Origin: Labia minor
Lineage: Eukaryota > Arthropoda > Insecta > Dermaptera > Spongiphoridae
NCBI GenBank assembly: GCA_963082975.1
Contig: OY720344.1
Coordinates: forward strand, 29,981,172-30,045,171
Reading direction: 5' to 3'
DNA length: 64,000 bases
Shown piece after piece: positions 26,403-37,167 of this stretch (within the stretch, counting starts at the first letter, position 1; every line of letters begins with the position of its first letter). The translations under genes were made by a program, and so were the position numbers. Under the pieces are notes generated by a model that did not search any database, was not told the DNA's origin, and was given only the letters and a program-made list of their open reading frames with translations.

Positions 26403-27066
26403 TTGACCTGTGGCCAGGTCCGAACCGACCGACGGTTTGAAATAAATTAATTTCCAGCTACAGAAACAATTTCAAATAATTTTAATATATCTATTAATGT
26501 AATAAAAAACAGATATGGATATAACATAAATATTTTTAATTTTGTTTTATTTATAATATATAGCTGAAGTAGCCGGCGTTGCCGGCGTTACCCGAGGCTG
26601 TGATGTCATGAAGGGCTGGGTGACGTCATATAATTTTAAATTAAGAAAAACATAATGAAGATGATATTTCCCGAGGATAAAACCAATACATTCGTGGTGA
26701 TATGTAAAAAAATCTCCTTATGTGAAATTTGGTGCGAAAATAACCCTTCCCTTCTTATCGTCGATCGCTAATACTACCACTTCCGGTTTCCGGATTTGCA
26801 CCAAAAATTGATCAATTCATCCCACTGATGCATTAAGAAAATATACCAAATTTCATCAAAATCCGTTCAGCCGTTCAGGCTGTACACATCTATACGGACG
26901 GACGGACGGACGGACAGACGGACAGACGGACGGACGGACAGACATCATGCTAAAAATACTTTTTTCTGTTAAGAAAATGCATGATTCGTGGAGATATGTA
27001 AAAATCTCCACATGTGAAATTTGGTGTGAAAACAATACCTCCCTTACTATCGTCGGTCGATAAAAA
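26403..27066 (-). mobile_element. Helitron2-like repeat family I, longest copy (B)
   Basis: Reverse orientation. 5' tip ACCGACGATAG at about 27050-27060 (written CGTCGGTCG on the plus strand) and 3' hairpin GACCTG-TGGC-CAGGTC at 26405-26420. It has a longer GTCC/GTCT array (26893-26943) than the other copies. It also keeps a central segment missing from copies A and C: two tandem GCCGGCGTT units at 26573-26590 and ACCCGAGG, next to a TGACGTCA-like site. Non-coding. Confidence 0.8.
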
Positions 27067-28129
27067 TCCAGAATATTAATAATAATATAATGTGAAATTT
27101 AGTCATCGTTAGGAAATTTATCCTGTATAGCCACTTATATATAATTTAGTATGCCTTGGTGTATAATTACTAACTTATAAACTTGCACTGCATTCGAGGT
27201 GATTGTTTATAAGATTAAATGATATTTAGTCTTTATTAAAGTATATACATAGTTGAAAATACAAATTTAATTTGTTATTATTTATAAAATTAACCAAAAT
27301 CATTAAACGAATAATAATGTTTATACATATAGTATTTCTAAAAATAATTTAAGGGTATTTAGTAGACAATGACTAAAGATGATTTCCCCAAAATATCTCA
27401 GTGTACTCATTGTCCCCCCTGATAAAAAATTAATATATTTAATTTTTAAAAAATATTATTTTTTTTTTATTTTTCAATTATTACTCAATTTATGTTTGAA
27501 TAAAAAATAGGAAGAGATTAAAATATAATTTGTAGAATGCATAAAAGTTATCATTAAAAAAAATATAATTAATAGATGTTTGAATTCGATCTATAAATCT
27601 CGAATGATATACATTATCATAAAGGGTGAAATATGAAAATTGCTATTTTTATGAACTATTAAATTTAAACGATGAGTGGTCTCATAAAAATGAAGATAGT
27701 CGATTAAATCGTGTAGCAAAAGAGATCACCTTTCTATTCAAACCTTCCCAACTTTAACACATCCTAAACCGATCAAAGGAGACGACCATCCATCATAATA
27801 CCCAACGTTACTGACAAACCGGAAATTGAAAACTCAGCTGTTCTCTGTTTTAATTCACATCACTGATGAAAAAGTCAAAAGAAAACGTTTTTTTTTTTTT
27901 TTTTTTTTTTTTTTTGATTATATGTTATATATTAGTTATATTTTTTTTAAATAGAATTTGTTGTTAGGAACAATCAATTAGAAATATTCTTATTATTACC
28001 GTAGGACTTAAATCGTGACCCTAGTTAAGTTGAACTTGGGCCTCTCACGTTCACAACTAATTGCGTTTTGGAGAAGCAACATTTTCATTTGTTTCCGCCC
28101 TTTCATATTAAATTATCTAGATTATTTTT
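27067..28129. other. AT-rich spacer with a T28 run
   Basis: A run of 28 T at 27888-27915. Balanced patch 27700-27850 without open frame. Nothing else recognised. Confidence 0.45.
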
Positions 28130-28161
28130 ACCGACCGACGATAGTAAGGGAGGTATTGTTT
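28130..28161 (+). repeat. 32-bp stub of family I 5' end (E)
   Basis: Exactly the first 32 bases of the family I repeat (from ACCGACCGACG to GGTATTGTTT), preceded by TTTT as in the full copies, then unrelated sequence ATTTGAGAGACT. The break falls at the same base as in the stub at 30184-30215. Confidence 0.85.
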
Positions 28162-29063
28162 ATTTGAGAGACTACTAGTAAATTTGCTAATTAAAATTAG
28201 TCTAAGGTTTTTTTGTTTGAACTATTTATACAAATTATTATAATCAAATTTTATAAAATATTTAAGGGATTAAGACTTAGAACTGATCGCTCTTTAAAAT
28301 TTTATAAATAAAAATATATTAAAAAATCTAGAACTCCGTTTAATTAAATTTTATTTTTTCTATAAAATGTAATTAATAATTATAATATTGTACAAATCAT
28401 GTTTGAACTAAAAAAGACTAATAAATAAATAAATAAAATCTATTATTAAAGTTAATGATAGGATTACTTTGGGAATCCATTTGGTATCACTTTGTCCTCA
28501 CGTGAGCAGATGAATTTTTAATAAATAGAAAAAAAATAAATAAAATTTTAAATCAATCGTTGATAATCTAAATGAGATTACTAAAAAATAACATTTTTCT
28601 TTGTGATTTTTATTATTTTAATATTTTGTATATGTATGTATACTCAATTAGATTTTATTTATTAATTTATTTGACATTAAAATATGGCTATTTTTTTAAA
28701 CCTTTTGAAACATTCGAAGAATTAATTTTTATAATTCATTTATAAACATTCAAATATCATTAAAAAAAATTGTTCTTTTTTATAAATGTTCAAATTAACC
28801 ATCCCACATTTTAATAAAATTAAAAACTGGTAACGCCTCTGCTTTTTTCTTGATTAAGTTATTCACTCCTAATTATTATTCTTTTCTTCCCTTTAATAAA
28901 AAATAATCTCACATTCTCTTTTATATTCTTTTTAAAAATTTTAAAGGATAACATGCATTTAATACATATTTCAAATATTTTTTCTTCTACTTTCATAAAA
29001 TTATATTATATTAACTTATTACAAATTGAATCTAAATTTATAATTTATGAATTATATTGATAA
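28162..29063. other. AT-rich spacer
   Basis: No gene or repeat recognised. Patch CACGTGAGCAGATG at about 28500. Confidence 0.45.
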
Positions 29064-29273
29064 AGAAGTATTCATAGTAGAAAAAATAAAAGATTGGAAC
29101 GTAAGATAAAAAGATGTGTATTTAAAGGCTTTAACGAGGTAGACAAGGAAGACCAGTGGTTGAGGTCGAAAGAAGGCATTGACAAGAATGTCTCAACTGG
29201 GAAGGGCGAAGGGGTCGGAAATCTGCCCACAGGATCAACCCAAACTGATGAGTGGGTTTTGAGAATGCAGTAG
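29064..29273 (+). pseudogene. Unassigned open frame in GC-richer patch
   Basis: Open for 69 codons from after a TAA at 29061-29063 to TAG at 29271-29273, reading RLERKIKRCVFKGFNEVDKE, then DQWLRSKEGIDKNVSTG. The base composition is richer than its surroundings. There is no convincing start codon or splice signal. It may be a scrap of a transposon protein or chance. The minus-strand frame across the same span is a shadow. Confidence 0.2.
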
Positions 29274-30183
29274 ACACTCACACACTCACCCATAGACATG
29301 AAAAAACTAAAATGCATTTGCATTATAAAAATGGATTTAAAAAACACTCAAGTGATTGATTACTTTAATTTTATTCTGCTCAGTTAATAAAAAAAAGATG
29401 AAAATTCTTTATTAAATCGAAAAATATTTGTTAAAAATGTTTTAACCGGGACATTTGTGATAAGTCTAATTAAAAAGGAGTCCAATAAATAATTAATTCT
29501 TATATAAATATTTGTATATAACTGAAAATTAGAGTACTTAACTTATAATCAAATAATGGTTCGGAAATTAATAATAATAGTAGATATTGTCTTTGGGAAT
29601 TACAGTTAAATTTTCTCACTAAAAACTATACAGCAAGTTAAACACCCTCCTGAAGAAAGGATTGACATTCGCTTTCTCTTTTTCAGGCAGTTTTTCATTG
29701 CAAATTAAGTGTTTTTAAAAAAAAAAGGTTAACGAGATTATCAGACGAAATGTTACCCCTTAAGGCTCTGATGATTGCATTAAATCACAATTATGAGAAG
29801 ATTTATTGCATATTATTATAACCTTATAAAGAGTGTTTCTTTTTAATTTTTTTTTTTAAGTATTAAAACCTATTTGGGTCGAGAGAAAAAAAGATGCTGA
29901 CTGTAGAAGTACAACGACTTTTTATATAAATTTATGTTTTCAATATATGTAGTTATAATTATAGTCATAAAGAAGATCTGTTTATGTTTTATTTAAAATT
30001 TTTTTTTTTTTAAATTAATAATTACCTTAGTAATAAATTTAAAACAATAATTAAATATTATAAAAATAAATTAAATAATAACAAAAAAAAGTTAATTTGT
30101 TAAAATGATAATTAATATTTGGTTCATTTAATTAATTAATGAATTTTTATTTTAATCTTCTTAATTTTTTGCTCTCTCTTTTT
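29274..30183. other. AT-rich spacer
   Basis: No gene or repeat recognised. A/T low complexity with a moderately complex patch at 29640-29790. Confidence 0.45.
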
Positions 30184-30215
30184 ACCGACCGACGATAGTA
30201 AGGGAGGTATTGTTT
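30184..30215 (+). repeat. 32-bp stub of family I 5' end (F), abutting family II
   Basis: Identical to the stub at 28130-28161 and preceded by TTTTT. It is followed at once by the 5' tip of a family II element, ACTTTCCCGC. The remainder of family I is not found after the family II element ends. Confidence 0.85.
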
Positions 30216-30920
30216 ACTTTCCCGCATACTTCGTATAAGGGAAGTATTGGAATCGTCAAAAATTTCAACTTCGAGATTTCGATAGATCTTGATGTTTTAG
30301 ACCTCCCTGAGTCGGAAAATACCATTTTTCGAATTATGTCTGTGTGTGTGTGTGTATGTATGTATGTAATGTCTGTGAGCAAATTTACTCAAAAACTAAT
30401 TAAGCTAGGACTTCGAAATTTGGTACATCGATATTATTCACAGTTTGTAGATTTCTATCAAAATTTCGTTAACCGGAAGTGGTACTTTACCTACACTGGT
30501 TGCGTTTACCTTTCAAGTAAAGTACCAGTTTGCTTCGAGATATTTGCTTCATATTTTGTATATAGATTTAAAAATATGAAAAAAATTGAGATACCAAATT
30601 TCATCATGATCTGACTACCAGAAGTGACATTTTACCTATACAAGTAGAGTAAACTGTAACTTTACTAAACAAGTAGCGTTTACCTTTTTTAGTAAAGTTA
30701 CAGTTTACTTCCAGATATTTTAAATTTAAAATCAGTTAACCGGAAGTAGCACTTTATTCTCTATATATATAAATGTTACCAAATATCAAATTTGACACCA
30801 ATAAACTAACACGAACTGGCTCTTTATCAATACCAAGTTTACACATTCTAAATATTCATTCACAACTCTTTATACAAATTTATATGCGGGAAACTCTAGG
30901 GGAGGACACTCCCGCTTTTT
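30216..30920 (+). mobile_element. Helitron2-like repeat family II
   Basis: TTTCCCGCATA at 30218-30228 is repeated inverted at 30883-30893, followed by hairpin GGGAG-GACA-CTCCC (30900-30913): the same asymmetric-repeat-plus-hairpin plan as family I with unrelated sequence. Inside are GTATTGGAATCG, GAGATTTCGATAG, a (TG)n/(TATG)n array at 30340-30368, CGAAATTTGGTACATCG and CCGGAAGTGG. Several stretches of AGTAAAGTTACAG / GTAAACTGTAAC form local inverted repeats at 30648-30720. The 134-codon frame running in from the stub looks like a by-product, with no known domain. Confidence 0.7.
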
Positions 30921-31107
30921 AGATTAAATAAATAAAAAAACATTTCATTGTCAGTTAAAAAGATGAAAAAATAAGAAATTCGGAAAATTAAATTAATTAA
31001 TATATATTAACAATAAATTAATTATATTTAATTTTTACATCAATTTTTGTAACCTTAATATAAATCATGAACTGATAAATAAATCATCTAAAAATCATTA
31101 TATTATA

Positions 31108-31711
31108 CACCTATCCCCCGATTTACACGGTAGATACGTTCCTGAGAAAAACGTGTAAATCGAAAATTAAAAATTTTCAAGTCAAAATCGTGTAAATCGA
31201 ATAGCTTGCAGAAAATGCATAATTTTGCTATTTAACAGTTGTGATTTTTTTCAATATTTTTAGGTGTACACAGAAATAAAAATAAAATGCATTGACAGGT
31301 TAAAATATGTAATATATTACGGAAACACTGTTTTTTTATTTAATTACAATACATTAAACAGAAGAACAAAAAATAAAACCAAAGGTGTTTTATTATCCTT
31401 CATCACTATCAGAAATTACTCTCATTCTTTTTTTCGGAATCGAAGGTTGGAATATGGAAAATTAAATCTTTCTGAAACTGGGAAACTTTCACTCAAATAC
31501 AATTTTCCGTAGATAAAACTTTAATTTTATGCGAAGAAATACAGACACAATGTGCATGTGCAGCAAGTCAGCACATAAGCTCGGGATTCCCCGTGAGATG
31601 TGTACACAGCGCATTTAGTAGAGTGCGATAAAAACAAAAAAAACTTATTTGGAAAACCGTGTAAAAGTGAAAACGTGTAAAACAAGTACCGTGTAAATCG
31701 GGGGATAGGTG
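31108..31711. mobile_element. 604-bp non-autonomous TIR element, pogo/Tigger-like
   Basis: Tips CACCTATCCCCCGATTTAC (left) and GTAAATCGGGGGATAGGTG (right) are inverse over about 26 bp, flanked by TA (31106-31107, 31712-31713). C-rich tips followed by GTTCCTGAGAAAAACG resemble pogo/Tigger MITEs. CGTGTAAATCG recurs internally at about 31150, 31189 and 31690, with CGTGTAAAA variants at 31650-31680. The 82-codon frame inside has no transposase motif. Confidence 0.75.
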
Positions 31712-33798
31712 TATATTGTTTTATAATATATAAATAAAAATCATTAAGAAATGTAATACGTAATAAAAGATAATTGGTGTGTAAGTGTGTTAATTTTTAA
31801 ATATTAACTTTCCATTAGTTTCATTAAATTTTAGAAAATCTCCGGAAATAACAAGATAAAGAATTGTCTTTGAAAAATTCTCTCCCTTTCATCCACTTCA
31901 AATCATTTCTGTGAGAGATGACAGAAAAAATAATTTCCTTGATAGCAAAAATAAATATAAACTTTCTGAAAAAAAAAAATAATAATTTTGACTTTCCACT
32001 CTTTAAAATGATTGTAGGAGGTAGAAATTGGCATCAGAGATTGTTTATTTATTTAAACTTAAAAGAGGCGTTTAAAATTAATTAAATAATCATTTATCCT
32101 TGTATATTAGACATAATGATCTTTTAAAGGAGTTTTTTTTTTTGTGTTCGCTATTCATTCTCAAATTTCACAGCAATTAGTGGTGCAAGTTAAAATAGTG
32201 AATGATCATTTCTGACCTCGTAATAAGATAATAGGAACAGGAGGATCAAAATTCGATTCATTTTAATTGGCATTGAACTTATGGACTACCAAACTTAAAT
32301 GAGTAATGCGAGATAGAATAATCCTTATATTATTTGTTTGCCTCTCTATTTAAGATAAATGATAGTTATAATATAACAAGATTGTTATCGTGTTGCAGAA
32401 ACTTGTAATTAGAAAACCGGTACAAAATATCAACCACTTGTGGAAAAAAATAAAGGAGAGAAAAAATCACGATCAGTCAGTGAAATTGGACAATAATTCA
32501 TCTTCCGTTGAAAATAAATGTTCGTTCTTTTTTCTCTCTTTCTCTCATATCTATTGTTATTATTTGAATATATTGGAGATTAATTCAATATTTTTTGTTA
32601 TCCGAGGATGCAATCAGAGCCCATGGAGAAATAAAAACGACTTCCTTTGGCACTTGTGAAATTCTTTCTATTTTATAGGCCTTTATATAGATATGCAACC
32701 GCACTGCATGATGTTCTTAGCAATTCAAAAGCGTCTGTCTCCTCCTCTTTTAACACCCTTTTGAGAAATTAATATTTTGCAACCAACTTGTTTTGTTAGC
32801 GTTTTCAAATTGGTTATGTCGAATATGATATATGACCTTAGAAAAATTATTTACTGAGTGGCGATTAAGAAAAAAAAATATTATACCTCGTTTTACATTT
32901 ACACATATTCTACTTTGGGGAGCGATAAATATTCAGAAGTCATATTTTAGAATATTCATAGCCTTTAGTTATTAATCAATTTTATTTAACTATATAATAT
33001 ACTATATAAGATTTAGATATAGATATTTTTTTTTCTTCAAAATTGATCGATTGTATTGTAAGATATAACTAAGAAAACATTTTCCAATCATTAATAATAA
33101 TTCCATTTAAAGATTTATTTTATCTTAAAACATATTTCATTTTAAAAGAGTAGTGGTATCCGCCCAACTGCTTAACCACTGGTCATCCTCCTATTCAAAA
33201 AATCAAAATATATAAATTATTAATTAAATTAACTAAATAAATTCATAAATTAAATTAATTAATTAAATTATTAAATAAATGTTTAAAATTATATATTAAT
33301 TTTATCATAAAAGAAAAAAAAAAACATCTCTTCTTTGTCATTCTTAAATATTGGTTATCACTTTTTCTGATAGGTATATTTATTTGTTTGTCCTTGTGAG
33401 TTTTCGCTCTCTCACCTCCCTAACGAATATAAAAATAGAACCCTGATCGGATTTAAATCTTCGGATTTTTTATTTATTTTAAAGGTACCAGTTTCCCCGT
33501 ACATTCTTTACAATTTTAAAATAAGGTTTTGAAATATTTTTTTTTATATAATTAAATATAATAAAAAATGTATAAACGAGGGTGATGGGGAAACCAAATA
33601 ATTATATAAAAAATCGAATTAAATATTAAAAAAAAAAATATTGAATTTATAAAAACTAAAAGTATTGAAAAAACAATTAATTCTATTAAATAACTATTTT
33701 GGTGATTCTGTAGTAAATCTTTAAGTATTTTAAAAGTTGTGAAGATATATAGGATATTAACTGATGATATGTTGAAGGAGATCAAAATTGAGGTCGTA
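31712..33798. other. Spacer with balanced island 32390-32720
   Basis: An acceptor-like GTGTTGCAG precedes an open frame at about 32398 (KLVIRKPVQNINHLWKK), but the frame degenerates into hydrophobic low-complexity residues and has no donor. The remainder is AT-rich. Confidence 0.35.
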
Positions 33799-33806
33799 TC
33801 TATATA

Positions 33807-35429
33807 CACTTGCGTGCAGCTAAATCGACTCAACCCAAAAGCGCGAATAGAAAGTCTTATTTTTTTGAAATGGCTAAGCCGATATTTATAAAATGTATAT
33901 ATTTTTCAAGCTTGTTTATTTAGCTTTACATTGATATCAATATCAAGTAAATTGGTTGATTACTTTTTAAATTATTTGATCTGAATGACTGAACTGGAAA
34001 AAATGTTGTTCCTAGCTGCCGCTAATGCTTATTTTCAATTGCCTTATAAAATTCCATACAACCAATTATTCTTATTAATCGCATTTCATATGATTTTTGG
34101 ATTAAATTTACACAAATTGACAACCATTTTTATCAGAAAATCATGGATACAAATCCAGAGGTTGCCTCTCAAGTTGTTATTTTGATAAAACAGGGTCATT
34201 GCCAAAGAGAAGTCGCTCGTCTGTTGAACTGTCAGTCTGCTGTCTCAAGGATATACAGGAGGTTTCAGCAAACTGGTGGCTTTACTCGGAGACTAAATAC
34301 CCGCTGCCGTCGGTCAACGTCTGCAAGAGATGACCGTTTTATCGTTACGACGTCTCTCCGAAATCGCCATCTCACTGCCGTAAGTCTTCAGAAGCAGCTG
34401 AGAGAAGTTCGAGGTGTGGCTGACAGTCAGTGGAGAGTGAGAAGACGCTTGAAGGAAGCCAACCTCACTTGCAAAAGACCTGCCACTGGCCCGAAATTAA
34501 CCACAACCCACCGTTGCCCGAGAGCATCTCAATTGGAGTATCGACCAATGGAGGGCAGTTCTATTCACTGATGAGTGTAGAGTGTGCCTTTATGGTAGTG
34601 ATAGGTCGAGATAAGTCGAGTGTACAGGCGTCCGGGTGAGCGATTTTCCCAATGCTGTTGCATCTCTGAAACAGTCTCTTATGGTGGTGGTTCTTGCATG
34701 ATTTGGGGTGGCATTTCCTTGGACGGAAAAACAGACATTGTTTTTGTGCCTGGCGGAGGCCGTGGAGGGGGTCTAACATCTGACCGATATTTTGCATCAT
34801 GTTGTTCCCTACGCCGGATTCATTGGCGAAAATTTTTTATTGATGCATGATAATGCCAGGAGCCACACTGCGGTGGCCACTCGGCAATACTTGACTGAAG
34901 TTGGTATCGAGACCATGGAGTGGCCAGCGCTCAGCCCGGACATGAATCCAATAGAGCATATGTGGGACCACCTCAAACAAAGGGTACGATCAAGAAATCC
35001 CGCACCTTCGACCATTGTTGAGCTCCAAAGAGCTTTGTTAGAAGAATGGGAGAACATCCCCCAAGATTTTATAAAAAATCTTATAAGGTCGATGCGGGAT
35101 CGCATGAGGGCTGTCATTAAAGCTAAAGGGGGGAACACCAATTATTAAGAAAATAAATTTTCTTTATTATGATTAAAATTATTGTTTTATTTAAATTTTT
35201 AACATTCCTACTTTTCCTTTCCTTAACATCGTTTTTCACTTTCATTGTCATTCAGATCAAATAATTTAAAAAGTAATCAACTAATTTGCTTGATGTTGAT
35301 ATCAACGTAAAGCTAAATAAATAAGCTTTAAAAATATATACATTTTATAAATATTGGCTTAGCCATTTCAAAAAAATAAGATTTTGTTTGCGCGCTTTTG
35401 GGTTGAGTCGATTTAGCGGCACGCAAGTG
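33807..35429 (+). mobile_element. Tc1-like transposon, 1,623 bp, TA target duplication
   Basis: Tips CACTTGCGTGC / GCACGCAAGTG with long inverted repeats: left 33807-33989, right 35247-35429, about 183 bp each with scattered mismatches. TA at 33805-33806 and 35430-35431 is the target duplication. Between the arms lies a broken DD34E transposase. Size and structure fit the Tc1 family, with arms longer than the shortest Tc1-type repeats. Confidence 0.93.
34143..35148 (+). pseudogene. Tc1-family DD34E transposase, frameshifted
   Basis: Starts MDTNPEVASQVV at an ATG at 34143. A helix-turn-helix with GHCQREVARLLN and QSAVSRIYRRFQ follows, then the GRRRSTSARDD-like linker (here CRRSTSARDD) and a second DNA-binding helix ending VRRRLKEANLT. 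The catalytic core is present: VLFTDE (first D, about 34571), GGGSCMIWGG, LLMHDNARSH (second D) and NPIEHMWD (E), with 34 residues between the second D and the E. The stop is TAA after GNTNY at 35146-35148. Reading requires at least three frame changes (about 34510, 34605-34620 and 34785), and a TAA lies near the second, so no complete enzyme can be made. A cut-and-paste integrase acting in the nucleus is the family role. Confidence 0.93.
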
Positions 35430-36462
35430 TATATAAAAGGCAATGTCTGTGTGTCTGTGTGTGTGTCTGTCTGTCTCTTATAGACTCAAAAACTACCCGT
35501 CCGATTACGGTGAAACTTTCAGCGATTGTTGTGGGCATCCCAGGGAAGGTTTTAGTGTAGTTAAATCCAAAATTAATTTATCCAAAATTAATTTAATTAG
35601 TAATATATTGGTAAAAGTCTGTAGTTACACAAAACTATCGACAGATGGCGCTACATATAATTTTCCAAATTCAAATATTTTTAATTTTTTTTAAACTTAA
35701 TATTTCTAACTTTGTATTACAATACAATAATGAGACGGAATTGTTGTGTGTTAAATTAGATTTTATAAATTGAAAACCATTAGTTATACTCTTAAGTTAT
35801 TTAGTTATTAACAAGATAAGAATTGTTGACTATAAAAACCAATTTGTTTTTAGGTAAGAATATATTATTCTATTTATTGTAATTATTTAAAATTTTTCTA
35901 ATGTAATAAGATGTTTTTAGCAAACAAATCTGTCTATAGTCCATTTGATTAAACCTACCATCTTATATATAGATTGTCGTGTATAAGATATTAGGGGTGA
36001 GGTATTTTATAAGAAAAATTGGGTTAAAAATAAGTTTAATTATTTGGTAGCACTCTGGATTGAATTTAGAATAATTAAAAGGGTTATTGAAACCGCGTAT
36101 GTTGATTAGGGAATGACAAGATTGAATAGGTTCAATTAAAAAATGCTTATATAAAATTATAACTAAAAATGATTTATTTAATAAAACTATAAGAATTTAA
36201 ATTACAATTTAATTAATTTTTTGTGAATAAATAAACATATATAAAAAATATATAAAATTTGAATTTTCATTTATTCATTCATTTAAAATTATTTTTCGAT
36301 TGTTCCTTTAAAATAACCCCTCTTAGGGGGTCGGAAGGGGAGGCAACATAAGGGAATTTTCTTTCTCTTTGTTATTGGGAAAAACCAGGGGGGGGACAGT
36401 CTTACCAGGAAAAACCCAAATTGTCAGCGTCCACTCTGGGGTTTTAAACAGTTTTAAAGGAA

Positions 36463-36572
36463 ATGTTAATTATAAGTTCATTTCTCAACGAGTTGTAACT
36501 TTAAATTATTTTTATTAATGTTAATTATAAGTTCATTTCTCAACGAGTTGTATCTTTAAATTATTTTTATTA
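36463..36572 (+). repeat. 55-bp tandem duplication inside the Helitron
   Basis: Two head-to-tail 55-bp units starting ATGTTAATTATAAGTTC at 36463 and 36518. They differ by a single base (AACTTT versus ATCTTT). Local duplication within the cargo of the Helitron. Confidence 0.9.
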
Positions 36573-36883
36573 ATTTAATTAATTATAATTAATTTATAGC
36601 TAATAATAGTTTATTATAGCTAATAATTTTTTTAATTTTTAGTGTAATTTGCACGATCATTATTTATATAAAAAAATAAACACATTTTGCAATTTTAATT
36701 TTTAGTGTAGGAAAATTTGTTGTTGATTAAATTAAAATATATTTTCCAAGAAAACAAATATATGTCTTATCTACTTATACTGATTGAAACTTTCAACCAA
36801 ATACTATGTATCACTCGGGGGTACAGGGGGCGGAGCCCCCGTCTAGGTGTGAAGAGCGCCTGGAAGGCGCTCTGATCAGCTAG

Positions 36884-37081
36884 TTATTTATATCTTCGGA
36901 TTTGAAATTGATGAATTTTAACATTTTTCTATATTTCATTTAACAAGTTCGAAGTGAAAATGTTTATTTTATTTCGCAAATTATGATTTAAAACTCAAAA
37001 TAGCTCAATTGATTAAGGATTTAGTAAATAAATAAAAATAAGAACTTTTTTCAATCATAATAAACATTTAACTAAAAAATT
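36884..37081. other. AT-rich spacer
   Basis: Nothing recognised between the Helitron end and the LINE scrap. Confidence 0.4.
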
Positions 37082-37167
37082 GAGGTGGCTCAGGATAGGC
37101 ATAGGTGAAGGAATATGATTGCTGTGATTAAGCACTTTCCAGTTTAATAGCACCAAAGTGATAAATT
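37082..37167 (+). pseudogene. Scrap of LINE ORF2 C-terminus
   Basis: GGTGGCTCAGGATAGGC...GGAATATGATTGCTGTG resembles 2830-2915 (GTGTAGCTCAGGATAGGG...AAATGTGGTTGCTGCG) and the complement of 63425-63510. It translates roughly as VAQDRHR...NMIAVIKHF. It is about 85 bp and heavily decayed. Confidence 0.5.

Larger units (their letters stand above)
33799..36883 (+). mobile_element. Non-autonomous Helitron, split by a Tc1-like element
   Basis: Starts TC (33799) after an A and ends CTAG (36880-36883) before a T. A GC-rich hairpin GAGCGCC-TGGA-AGGCGCTC lies a few bases upstream of the CTAG. These are the Helitron hallmarks: A|TC...CTAG|T and 3' hairpin. Removing the inserted Tc1-like element (33807-35429) and one TA restores TCTATATATATAAAAGG at the 5' end, identical to the second copy at 52671. 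Element length without the insert is 1,460 bp. No Rep/helicase is present. Confidence 0.88.

Noticed and set aside
26890-26945. CRISPR-like array of short repeats
   Set aside because: It is a GTCC/GTCT simple-sequence array with no spacers, inside a eukaryotic repeat.
32390-32659. Open frame after a good acceptor (KLVIRKPVQNINHLWKK)
   Set aside because: It ends in low-complexity phenylalanine/serine text, with no donor and no recognised homology. Kept only as a note within the spacer entry.
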